Assembly: GCA_015259235.1 (NCBI GenBank)
Contig: JABZGM010000043.1
Coordinates: forward strand, 1 to 14,026
DNA from: Alloprevotella sp.
Lineage (GTDB): Bacteria; Bacteroidota; Bacteroidia; Bacteroidales; Bacteroidaceae
Direction of reading: 5' to 3'
DNA: 14,026 bases
The notes under the pieces were generated by a model. It saw only the letters and a program-made list of their open reading frames with translations, was not told where the DNA came from and made no database searches. Positions 6,510-13,250 of the stretch are shown here, piece after piece. The position numbers and the translations under genes are program-made. Every line of letters begins with the position of its first letter. Within the stretch, counting starts at the first letter, position 1.

Positions 6510-7279
6510 TTATGATTTGTATTTATTATTGATTGCTAGTTTGCGCAAAAAGCGTATTTGATCTGCAAAGTAAGCACTTTTTCTTGGATTATTCAAGTGA
6601 ATTTGGGTGAGAATTGCAATTGCGTGCTCATATCGCCCTTGTTGTATGCAGATTTTTGCCAAAGATTCGGAATAACAGCCTTCTGCGACGAGACATTCGT
6701 CGAGTGTAGCTGGTTCGGCTTCGGGAGGGTTGGAAGTAGATGGCTCAGGATCAGACAAATTGATGCGGTCTTGAGGAGGCACCGACATAAATTGTTCAAT
6801 GAGCGACTGGGTGCGGTCGGTGGGCTGCTCCAGAGGAGGAGGGGCTTCGACGCCATATTGCATGGCTACTGTGGCAGCTATCGCCTCTTGCTGGAAGAGA
6901 TAGCTCATATAGTCTGCTGAAGGATCGGCAGTAGGCATTCGCGTGGGGGAGTCTGCACCTTCCTTTTGTTTGTCCAAAAAACCGTCTATGAGCGCTGCCA
7001 CGCGGTCTTTGGCAGGAGCGGCAGGTTTGCGAACGGGCTTTTGTGGAATTTCATATTCCTTTGCTTTAGCTAAATCGAAGAGCGGTTTGCGGTCGGGAGC
7101 AGGATGGCAGCTTTTCGAAGTTCGTGCTCATAGGACTCGTGCTGAAGTTTGTGAGCATTTTTCACCAAGAGCAGGCGTGCCGCATGGTAATAAGGATATT
7201 CCTCCACCAACTTGCTGAGCTGGTGAAACGTCGAATCGTCGAGGGCTTCGGGATGATCGAGGTAATAAGCAATATCCAT
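6510..7279 (-). pseudogene. TPR-like protein interrupted by a one-base frameshift
   Basis: Two minus-strand frames together form one conserved Bacteroidales gene. The first runs from ATG 7279 through an N-terminal helical part (YPYYHAARLLLVKN, then ELRKAAILLP) and meets TAG at 7070. The family's next residues, PDRKPLFDLAKAKEYE, are encoded in the other frame from about 7097 onward and lead without a stop into DRVAALIDGFLDK and on to the stop at 6510. Adding one C in the CCC run at 7095-7097 joins both parts into about 256 residues. The C terminus (YSESLAKICIQQGRYEHAIAILTQIHLNNPRKSAYFADQIRFL, split here by residue class) is a TPR-like helix pair; the middle is acidic and proline-rich. It lies between lptE and secG. 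It is either a true mutation or a sequence error. Function is unknown. Confidence 0.82.
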
Positions 7280-7366
7280 TATTCTGATATGTGAGGCGAA
7301 CCACTTGGAGTGGCAAAGGCAAAGAACTGCCAGTGAATGTTGAGAATGAGCGAGGGGAAGCAGAGG

Positions 7367-7915
7367 TTACCAGTCGGCAACGGTGGCATTGAAAATTTGA
7401 TCGCAGATGTCGCGAATCAATTCTGTGACCAGACGTTCTTGCACTTGTGAGAGTTGCAAGTTAGCATCGTAGGGAGCAGTGGCAGAAAACTGTCTTTCCC
7501 AGCGTTGGTTGGTCTTTTTATTTTCAAAACGGATGTTTACCGTTAAGCGCAGTTGCACTTGAGAGGAGAAACCGTCTGCCGAAATAGACTTGTTGAATTG
7601 GTCGTATCCCGTGATTTCTCCAGAAATGTGCATGTCACCATTACGTTTAACAAGACGCAAACGAGTTTGATTGACATATTGGTCTTGTAAGCGATTGTTG
7701 AACATGGCTTGCATAGGAGCCCAACCATAGGGAGCGCGGTTGGCGATTGGGTCGATTTGCAAGGTTTTGATCAAATCGTAGTTGAGGTTCGTTCCTGTAA
7801 ATTTGTAGGATACGCTACATGCAGCCAATACAATGGTGAAAAGTGCTGGTAGAAGAAACGACCAACTCCGGAAGAAGGGGCGTATCTCACGAGATAATTG
7901 TGATATGATGCTCAT
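7367..7915 (-). CDS. lptE: LPS assembly lipoprotein LptE
   Basis: LptE is the outer-membrane lipoprotein that plugs the LptD barrel and helps insert lipopolysaccharide into the outer leaflet. The 182-residue product has a hydrophobic signal and a lipobox LAAC at residues 30-33, so C33 should be lipidated after signal peptidase II cleavage. The mature start SVSYKFTG, the LRLVKRNGDMHISGEITGY core and the ending DQIFNATVADW match the Bacteroidales LptE family. The start at 7915 is the only methionine before the lipobox and gives an unusually long basic region of about 17 residues before the hydrophobic core. The gene follows the sigma-54-type activator by 12 bases and precedes the TPR-like gene by 87 bases. 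Confidence 0.9.
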   Translation of the reverse strand: MSIISQLSREIRPFFRSWSFLLPALFTIVLAACSVSYKFTGTNLNYDLIKTLQIDPIANRAPYGWAPMQAMFNNRLQDQYVNQTRLRLVKRNGDMHISGEITGYDQFNKSISADGFSSQVQLRLTVNIRFENKKTNQRWERQFSATAPYDANLQLSQVQERLVTELIRDICDQIFNATVADW

Positions 7916-7927
7916 AGCGAGTCTGTG

Positions 7928-9175
7928 TTATAAATCTTCAAGACCGTATTCCTTGATTTTGCGATAGAGGGTGCGTTCAGAGATACCAATCTGATCGGCT
8001 GCCTGCTTGCGATGACCGTTGTATTTATGGAGCGCTTGAATGATCAAGTCGCGCTCGACATCGTTTTTTGTGCGTATTTGAGCCGTTGGTGCGGTAGATT
8101 GCATTTCATCGTCTACGATTTCTTCCGCGTTGTCTATGATTTCGTGGGCAATGACTGGTGCGTCACGATGATAGGACAAGTAGGGTGGTGCGCTGCTAGC
8201 CTGATTGTTGGCATTCCACTGCCCTTGTTTCAATTGTGCCACCTCGGTTTTTAATTGCTCGATGTCGTGACGCAGGGTGAGAATCATCTGCAAGATAGCA
8301 TTGGTGTCTTTCCCTAGTCTGGCATTGGCATCTGATTTTTCGAGGGCAGTGTGTGCCCCACTCACCGTGATTTGCGTATGCTCTGTTTGGAAGTTGATGT
8401 AGTGGGCTAAAATTTCAGGCGTGATTTCACGGGTGTCTTCCGTGACCGACATGGTCTCTGCCAGATTTTTGAGTTGTCGGATATTGCCGGGCCATGAATA
8501 GGAAAGCAGAGCTGCGCGTGCTGCATCATTGAGGCGGATGGGAGGCATCTGGTATCTTTCGCTCATCTCAAGCGCAAATTTGCGGAATAGAATGTCGACA
8601 TCATTGCCTCGTTCGCGCAGAGGCGGGATGGCTATGGAGACAGCCGCTAGTCGATAGTAGAGGTCTTGTCTGAACTCTCGATCAGCAATGGCTTGCTTCA
8701 TGTCGACATTGGTGGCAGCTACAATGCGCACATTGGTCTTCTTTACCTCGCTCGAACCTACGGGGATGAATTCGCCTGTTTCGAGTATGCGCAAAAGACG
8801 TACTTGAGTTTGAAGCGGGAGTTCACCCACCTCGTCCAAAAAGAGGGTTCCTCCGTCAGCAGCAGAAAAATAGCCTTCTCGACTATCTACGCTTCCTGTG
8901 AAAGCGCCTTTAACGTGTCCAAATAGCTCAGAGTCGATGGTGCCTTCGGGAATAGCACCGCAGTTGAGTGCCAAATAGCGTTTGTTCTTGCGGGGACTGG
9001 CATCGTGGATGATCCGTGGGATAATTTCCTTACCCACACCATTTTCACCTTGTATGAGTACTGACAAATCCACGCGTGCCACTTTAAGAGCGGTCTCAAT
9101 GGCGCGATTCAAAGCCTCGCTGTTGCCAACGATGCCGTAGCGTTGTTTGATGGATTGTAGTTCTTTTTCGGTCAT
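7928..9175 (-). CDS. Sigma-54-dependent activator, AAA+ plus Fis-type DNA-binding domain
   Basis: This 415-residue protein is a bacterial enhancer-binding protein: it binds upstream DNA and uses ATP to open sigma-54 RNA polymerase complexes. The AAA+ domain starts at once, without a receiver or other sensor domain, as in PspF. It has Walker A GENGVGKE (residues 43-50), Walker B GGTLFLDE (108-115), and DLYYRLAAV with PPLRER for sensor/arginine-finger functions. The sigma-54 contact loop is GAFTGS (90-95) rather than the usual GAFTGA. A short coiled coil (LRHDIEQLKTEVAQLKQ) links to a C-terminal Fis-type helix-turn-helix, GHRKQAADQIGISERTLYRK. The start at 9175 begins MTEKELQSIKQRYGIVG, the family's usual opening; a longer frame to 9328 adds 51 residues with no family resemblance. 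It heads the lptE-TPR-secG cluster. Confidence 0.92.
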   Translation of the reverse strand: MTEKELQSIKQRYGIVGNSEALNRAIETALKVARVDLSVLIQGENGVGKEIIPRIIHDASPRKNKRYLALNCGAIPEGTIDSELFGHVKGAFTGSVDSREGYFSAADGGTLFLDEVGELPLQTQVRLLRILETGEFIPVGSSEVKKTNVRIVAATNVDMKQAIADREFRQDLYYRLAAVSIAIPPLRERGNDVDILFRKFALEMSERYQMPPIRLNDAARAALLSYSWPGNIRQLKNLAETMSVTEDTREITPEILAHYINFQTEHTQITVSGAHTALEKSDANARLGKDTNAILQMILTLRHDIEQLKTEVAQLKQGQWNANNQASSAPPYLSYHRDAPVIAHEIIDNAEEIVDDEMQSTAPTAQIRTKNDVERDLIIQALHKYNGHRKQAADQIGISERTLYRKIKEYGLEDL

Positions 9176-9304
9176 AGTGTGAGAGAATCTTTTGCTCGGT
9201 GAGGGTATGTACTCCTTATATATAATAGGCGTAGCGCATCTGAATGTGCGAAGCCACCTTTGGATTACACCTCTATATAAAGATGAGGAACTCTGAGGGT
9301 TCGT

Positions 9305-9342
9305 GCTTAGTGCTGCATGCTTTAGCAATGAGCAGTCTAAGC
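9305..9342 (-). repeat. Imperfect inverted repeat (long hairpin) in the activator leader
   Basis: GCTTAGTGCT at 9305-9314 pairs with AGCA (9331-9334) plus CTAAGC (9337-9342), giving ten pairs with a two-base GT bulge. The inside can continue as CA/TG and TGC/GCA around a TTTA loop. Relative to the predicted minus-strand promoter just to the right, it would form the very 5' end of the activator mRNA. Confidence 0.5.
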
Positions 9343-9359
9343 CAAGAAAATAGAGATTG

Positions 9360-9367
9360 CAAATTTA
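9360..9367 (-). promoter_or_regulatory. Candidate -7 box for the activator-lptE-secG cluster
   Basis: On the minus strand, bases 9367 to 9360 read TAAATTTG, a perfect TAnnTTTG. No clear TTG lies 20 bases upstream. It would start transcription near 9353, giving a leader of about 180 bases before the ATG at 9175. A few such boxes are expected by chance in a window this size, so the call rests mainly on position. Confidence 0.4.
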
Positions 9368-9409
9368 CGAATTTATTTCCATGTGTATCTGCGTTTCTCT
9401 GTTTTTTCG

Positions 9410-9417
9410 TAAATTCG
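9410..9417 (+). promoter_or_regulatory. Candidate -7 box for the TlpA-like gene
   Basis: TAAATTCG differs from TAnnTTTG at one base and is followed by CGG. No good -33 element is visible. It would start transcription near 9424, about 70 bases before the ATG at 9495. Confidence 0.3.
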
Positions 9418-9494
9418 CGGAATAACCGTTGGTCGTTTTTGCTGCATTGTTGCCTAGAATGGAATTGTGCAGTGTTGAAAATATAGATGGAAGA

Positions 9495-10055
9495 ATGAAA
9501 AACTTACTGAATTCGTTGTTTGTTATTTTCCTTTGGTCTGCAGCTGGTATCTGTGTCGTAAGCTGTATAGGAGAGAATGAGTCTAGTCAGCAGGTAGAAC
9601 TTGTGCAGGTGGGAGATCGGGTTCCCGGGTTTGAAGTTTTACTATCTGATGGAAGTACTTTTTCTACTAGAACTTTGGGTGATGATGTGAAGGTTATTGT
9701 GTTCTTTGATACGGAGTGCGCTGATTGTCAGAAATTCTTGCCCGTGTATCAGTCTTTTGTGGATGAACTTCGTGTGCAAGATGGTAAAATGGAGGGTGTG
9801 CCTGTGCGATGTTGTGCTTTGGCACGCGATGAGTCTGCAGTGACGGTGAGGACTTATTGGGGTAAGTATGATTTAACTCTTCCTTATTATGCGTCTGGTA
9901 ATCGTGCATTGTATCATCGCTTTGCGCGTGCTGTTGTGCCACGAGTGTATGTCGTAAACTCGCGTGGTGTTGTTACTGCTAAATTGACCGATAATCCTGT
10001 GCCTACGCTAGAAGTCTTGCGTCGGGTAGTGAAGGCTGCGGCTTTGCAAAAGTAA
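9495..10055 (+). CDS. TlpA/thioredoxin-like lipoprotein
   Basis: The 186-residue product looks like an exported thiol-disulfide oxidoreductase of the TlpA/AhpC-TSA group. It has a signal peptide with lipobox VVSC at residues 21-24, so C24 should be lipidated. The thioredoxin-like part starts at VGDRVPGFEVLLSDG, the usual TlpA opening, and has an active-site CxxC, CADC at 75-78, after the strand VKVIVFFD. The cis-proline is likely the P of VVPRVYVVN, and SRGVV follows as in family members. An additional CC pair lies in VRCCAL, about 30 residues after the active site. The frame extends up to a TTG at 9429, but the signal peptide sets the start at 9495. The gene is more T-rich than the neighbouring ribosomal genes, which fits weaker expression. 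Confidence 0.82.
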   Translation: MKNLLNSLFVIFLWSAAGICVVSCIGENESSQQVELVQVGDRVPGFEVLLSDGSTFSTRTLGDDVKVIVFFDTECADCQKFLPVYQSFVDELRVQDGKMEGVPVRCCALARDESAVTVRTYWGKYDLTLPYYASGNRALYHRFARAVVPRVYVVNSRGVVTAKLTDNPVPTLEVLRRVVKAAALQK

Positions 10056-10114
10056 AAGAGAGGGCTGCTGAGCGTGCTGTTAATGATAGGGCAACTTGTG
10101 TTCTATGGGTGCTT

Positions 10115-10145
10115 CGGTAGTTCTTGTGGGGTAACTGCGTTTTTT
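10115..10145 (+). terminator. Weak terminator after the TlpA-like gene
   Basis: CGGTAGTT (10115-10122) can pair with AACTGCG (10133-10139) as seven pairs with one bulge and one wobble, followed by six T at 10140-10145. The position, 60 bases after the stop codon, is right, but the stem is weak. Confidence 0.35.
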
Positions 10146-10315
10146 AGAGACGAGAATTGTTGTAGATAAATAAAACTCTGCTCGTTTTGACTTCGTCGGA
10201 GGTGAGTTGAGGGTACATGCGATGTGTTTATTCTTTTCTTTGTGAAGTCTGGTTGGCGTAGTAGGAGTGGTAAGAGTGCAATGTAAGAAAAATGACTGAA
10301 AACTAGCTGATTTGC

Positions 10316-10346
10316 TTGGTTGTTTCGGAAGAAGTTCGTATCTTTG
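10316..10346 (+). promoter_or_regulatory. S10-operon promoter upstream of rplC
   Basis: TTG at 10316-10318 and TATCTTTG at 10339-10346 match the Bacteroidota -33 and -7 elements with 20 bases between them. Transcription should begin near 10353, leaving a leader of about 145 bases before the rplC ATG at 10497. A promoter here means this operon starts at rplC rather than reading through from an upstream rpsJ. Confidence 0.75.
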
Positions 10347-10358
10347 TACCGCAAAAGT

Positions 10359-10466
10359 AAGAGCTGTGTGCTCTTCTACGGCTTCAAGCCGTGAAAATCA
10401 ATCGGTTATACGATTTAAAATTTGAATAATAACCATTCGCCCCGCTGAGGTAGTGGCTGAAGCGGG
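10359..10466 (+). promoter_or_regulatory. Structured 5' leader of the rplC operon
   Basis: Four hairpins follow one another in the predicted leader. AAGAGC/GCTCTT is at 10359-10375 with a 5-base loop. ACGGC/GCCGT with a TTCAA loop is at 10378-10392. GGTTAT/ATAACC closes 10404-10434. CCCGCT/AGCGGG closes 10441-10466. The last stem ends 30 bases before the start codon, and the space after it is A-rich and unpaired. Leaders of ribosomal-protein operons often bind one of their own products; by analogy with the S10 operon of Escherichia coli, L4 is one candidate here, but nothing in the sequence identifies the ligand. Confidence 0.5.
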
Positions 10467-10496
10467 CTACGAAATCAAAAATCAATAAAATTCCAA

Positions 10497-11111
10497 ATGC
10501 CAGGATTATTAGGTAAGAAAATCGGAATGACTTCCGTTTTCGGTGCCGACGGCAAAAATGTGCCGTGCACTGTAATTGAATGCGGTCCTTGCGTAGTAAC
10601 TCAGATTAAGACTGTTGAAAAAGACGGTTATTCTGCTGTGCAAGTTGGCTTTCAGGATGTAAAGGAAAAGAATGTTTCTGCTCCTCTCCTTGGTCACTTC
10701 AAGAAGGCTGGTGTTACTCCCAAGCGTCACTTGGCTGAGTTTGTTTACGAACAAGAGCTCAATCTCGGTGAGGCTGTGACTGTAGAACTCTTTGGTGAAA
10801 ATGACTTCGTTGACGTTGTCGGAACTTCCAAAGGTAAAGGCTTCCAAGGTGTTGTGAAACGTCACGGATTCGGTGGTGTAGGTCAGTCTACTCACGGTCA
10901 AGATGACCGTCTCCGTAAGCCAGGTTCTATTGGTGCTTGCTCTTACCCTGCAAAGGTGTTCAAGGGTTTGCGCATGGGTGGTCAAATGGGCGGTAAGCGC
11001 GTGACTACTCAAAACTTGAAGGTTATTAAGGTAATCCCTGAACACAACCTCCTCTTGGTGAAGGGTAGTGTTCCTGGTTGCAATGGTTCAATCGTAATCG
11101 TAGAAAAGTAA
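10497..11111 (+). CDS. rplC: 50S ribosomal protein L3
   Basis: L3 is an early-assembling large-subunit protein that binds 23S rRNA near the peptidyl-transferase centre. The 204 residues are of usual length for the family. The start MPGLLGKKIGMT is diagnostic, and the conserved loop GKGFQG (113-118) followed by VVKRHGF and later GGQMGG reaches toward the active site. It is the first gene of this operon and is not preceded by rpsJ. The start codon lies in an A-rich setting without a Shine-Dalgarno sequence. Only three bases separate its stop codon from rplD. Confidence 0.97.
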   Translation: MPGLLGKKIGMTSVFGADGKNVPCTVIECGPCVVTQIKTVEKDGYSAVQVGFQDVKEKNVSAPLLGHFKKAGVTPKRHLAEFVYEQELNLGEAVTVELFGENDFVDVVGTSKGKGFQGVVKRHGFGGVGQSTHGQDDRLRKPGSIGACSYPAKVFKGLRMGGQMGGKRVTTQNLKVIKVIPEHNLLLVKGSVPGCNGSIVIVEK

Positions 11112-11114
11112 GAC

Positions 11115-11744
11115 ATGGAAGTTAGTGTATTGAATATTAAGGGTCAGGACACTGGTAAGAAGGTGACTCTTAACGACAGTGTCTTCGGTGTTGAGCCTAA
11201 TGACCACGCAATCTATCTTGATGTGAAGCAATATCTTGCTGCACAACGTCAAGGAACTGCAAAAACAAAAGAACGTAGCGAACTCTCTGGTTCTACTCGT
11301 AAGCTCGGCCGTCAAAAAGGTGGTGGTGGCGCACGTCGTGGTGACATCAACTCTCCATTGCTCGTAGGTGGTGCTCGCGTGTTCGGTCCTAAGCCTCGTG
11401 ATTATCGTTTCAAACTCAATAAGAAGGTGAAGCAGTTGGCTCGCCGCTCTGCTTTGAGTTACAAGGTGCAAGAAAATGCGCTCGTAGTAGTGGAAGACTT
11501 CACTTTCGAAGCTCCCAAAACTAAGAGCTTCATTGCTTTGCTCAACGATCTTAATCTCGCAGGTAAGAAGGTGCTCGTTGTAGCAGCTGGTAGCGACAAG
11601 AATCTCTATCTCTCTGCTCGCAACCTTCCAAAGGCAAAAGTTGCTGTTGCTTCTGATATTAATACTTATGGTGTGCTTGATGCCTCTGTTTTGGTACTCA
11701 CCGAGAGCGCAGTTGCAAAGGTAGAAGAAGTACTCGCTAAGTAA
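11115..11744 (+). CDS. rplD: 50S ribosomal protein L4
   Basis: L4 is a large-subunit assembly protein whose long loop lines the peptide exit tunnel; in enterobacteria it also represses its own operon. The 209 residues start MEVSVLNIKGQDTGKKV. The tunnel loop contains RQKGGGGARRGD at residues 66-77, where many bacteria, including Bacteroides as I recall, have KGTGGARRGD; the T-to-G change is notable but conservative. The segment PLLVGGARVFGPKPRDY follows, as expected. It starts three bases after rplC, so the two are probably translated in a coupled way. Confidence 0.97.
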   Translation: MEVSVLNIKGQDTGKKVTLNDSVFGVEPNDHAIYLDVKQYLAAQRQGTAKTKERSELSGSTRKLGRQKGGGGARRGDINSPLLVGGARVFGPKPRDYRFKLNKKVKQLARRSALSYKVQENALVVVEDFTFEAPKTKSFIALLNDLNLAGKKVLVVAAGSDKNLYLSARNLPKAKVAVASDINTYGVLDASVLVLTESAVAKVEEVLAK

Positions 11745-11767
11745 TCATCTCATTAAACAACGAAGTA

Positions 11768-12058
11768 ATGGCATTCATTATTAAACCCATCGTTACGGAA
11801 AAACTGAACGAGCTTTCAGAAAAGCAAAATAAGTTCGGTTTCGTAGTGAAGCCAACTGCCAACAAGCTCCAAATCAAAGCTGAGGTAGAAGCACGCTACG
11901 GTGTGACGGTTACTGACGTAAACACAATGGTTTACGCTGGTAAGAGCAAGTCTCGCTATACTCGCGCTGGTCTCCTTCGTGGTCGCACCAACGCTTTCAA
12001 GAAGGCTATTGTCACTGTGAAGGAAGGCGAAGCCATCGATTTCTATAGCAATATCTAA
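11768..12058 (+). CDS. rplW: 50S ribosomal protein L23
   Basis: L23 lies at the exit of the peptide tunnel and is the docking point for trigger factor and the signal recognition particle. The 96 residues match the family: IIKPIVTEK at the start, then FVVKPTANKLQIKAEVE and the loop KSKSRYTRAGLLRGRTN before AFKKAIVTVKEG. It lies 23 bases after rplD and 8 bases before rplB in the S10 operon. Confidence 0.97.
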   Translation: MAFIIKPIVTEKLNELSEKQNKFGFVVKPTANKLQIKAEVEARYGVTVTDVNTMVYAGKSKSRYTRAGLLRGRTNAFKKAIVTVKEGEAIDFYSNI

Positions 12059-12066
12059 ACAAAGAA

Positions 12067-12891
12067 ATGGCAGTACGTAAATTTAAGCCCACGACTCCGG
12101 GCCAAAGACACAAAGCTATCGGTACTTTCGAAGAAATTACTGCATCAGTACCGGAAAAATCTCTCGTTAGCGGTAAGCGTGCTAGCGGTGGTCGCAATAA
12201 CGTCGGTAAGATGACTATGCGTTATCTCGGCGGTGGTCACAAGCGTAAGTTCCGCTTCATCGACTTCAAACGTGAGAAAGATGGAGTTCCCGCAGTGGTA
12301 AAGACAATCGAGTATGATCCTAACCGTTCTGCTCGCATCGCTCTTCTTTATTATGCTGACGGTGAAAAGCGTTATATCATCGCTCCCAATGGATTGAAGG
12401 TTGGCGATCAGCTCCTCTCAGGTGCTGAAGCTGCTCCTGAAGTAGGTAATGCACTTCCTCTTCAAAATATCCCTGTGGGTACTGTGATCCACAACATTGA
12501 GCTTCGTCCTGGTCAAGGCGCACTTCTCGTTCGCTCTGCTGGTAACTTCGCTCAGCTCACTTCTCGTGAAGGTAAATACTGTGTTATCAAGTTGCCTTCT
12601 GGAGAAACTCGTCAAATTCTCAGTGCTTGCAAAGCTACAATCGGTAGCGTAGGTAACTCTGACCACGCTCTCGAATCTTCTGGTAAGGCAGGTCGTAGCC
12701 GCTGGCTTGGTCGTCGTCCTCACAACCGTGGTGTTGTGATGAACCCTGTAGACCACCCCATGGGTGGTGGTGAAGGACGCCAAAGCGGTGGACACCCACG
12801 CTCTCGTACTGGTCTCTATGCTAAGGGTCTCAAGACACGTGCACCTAAGAAGCAGAGCAACAAGTACATTATCGAAAGACGTAAGAAATAA
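12067..12891 (+). CDS. rplB: 50S ribosomal protein L2
   Basis: L2 is needed for subunit association and for the peptidyl-transferase centre. The 274 residues are normal length. It begins MAVRKFKPTTPGQRHKA and keeps the C-terminal signature MNPVDHPMGGGEG, with H230 corresponding to the well-studied H229 of Escherichia coli L2, followed by a basic tail ending ERRKK. A 265-residue antisense frame across it and rpsS is a shadow of its strong codon bias. Confidence 0.98.
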   Translation: MAVRKFKPTTPGQRHKAIGTFEEITASVPEKSLVSGKRASGGRNNVGKMTMRYLGGGHKRKFRFIDFKREKDGVPAVVKTIEYDPNRSARIALLYYADGEKRYIIAPNGLKVGDQLLSGAEAAPEVGNALPLQNIPVGTVIHNIELRPGQGALLVRSAGNFAQLTSREGKYCVIKLPSGETRQILSACKATIGSVGNSDHALESSGKAGRSRWLGRRPHNRGVVMNPVDHPMGGGEGRQSGGHPRSRTGLYAKGLKTRAPKKQSNKYIIERRKK

Positions 12892-12912
12892 CAGCACTAA
12901 AAGAATCGCAAT

Positions 12913-13182
12913 ATGAGTCGTTCTCTTAAGAAAGGTCCATACATCGCAGTTTCTCTCGAGAAGAAAATTCTCGCCATGAACGAAAGTGGCAAGAAGAATG
13001 TGGTGAAAACTTGGGCTCGCGCTTCGATGATTTCCCCCGATTTCGTGGGTCACACTGTCGCAGTGCACAACGGTAACAAGTTTATTCCCGTTTACGTGAC
13101 TGAAAATATGGTAGGTCACAAGTTCGGTGAGTTTGCCCCCACCCGTAAGTTCGGTGGTCACGGTGGCAACAAGAAGAAGTAA
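12913..13182 (+). CDS. rpsS: 30S ribosomal protein S19
   Basis: S19 sits in the head of the small subunit and contacts the A-site tRNA and S13. The 89 residues start MSRSLKKGPY and contain the family signature VGHKFGEFAPTRKFGGHGG near the C terminus. It lies 21 bases after rplB. The 68 bases to rplV are the longest gap between genes in this part of the operon. Confidence 0.97.
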   Translation: MSRSLKKGPYIAVSLEKKILAMNESGKKNVVKTWARASMISPDFVGHTVAVHNGNKFIPVYVTENMVGHKFGEFAPTRKFGGHGGNKKK

Positions 13183-13250
13183 TCTGCTTCGCACTTGATT
13201 ACCCACACAAATCAATCCATTCCAATAATCAACATCTCAATCTCTAAATA

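Larger units (their letters stand above)
9176..9494. other. Divergent regulatory gap between activator and TlpA-like genes
   Basis: No gene is supported here. The region holds a strong imperfect inverted repeat at 9305-9342, a minus-strand -7 box at 9360-9367, and a weaker plus-strand -7-like TAAATTCG at 9410-9417. The open frames extending into it from both flanking genes begin at unlikely starts (one a TTG at 9429) and carry no family residues. Confidence 0.6.
10056..10496 (+). other. Non-coding gap: TlpA-like gene end, promoter and S10-operon leader
   Basis: No gene is supported here. In particular I find no rpsJ (about 100 codons), which commonly sits directly before rplC. The left half contains only a weak terminator-like signal. 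The right third holds the rplC promoter and a structured leader. One minus-strand open frame (10103-10354) covers the promoter and has no recognisable protein character. Confidence 0.6.

Noticed and set aside
7090..7100. Programmed -1 frameshift in the TPR-like gene
   Set aside because: The site CTG-CTC-CCG is not a usual slippery sequence and no strong downstream structure was recognised; an indel or sequence error is simpler.
10103..10354. Minus-strand 83-codon open frame before rplC
   Set aside because: No recognisable family, composition unlike the neighbours, and it covers the rplC promoter; probably chance.
12418..13215. Minus-strand 265-codon open frame across rplB and rpsS
   Set aside because: Both plus-strand genes are certain; the frame is a codon-bias shadow rich in Thr, Ser and His with no motif.
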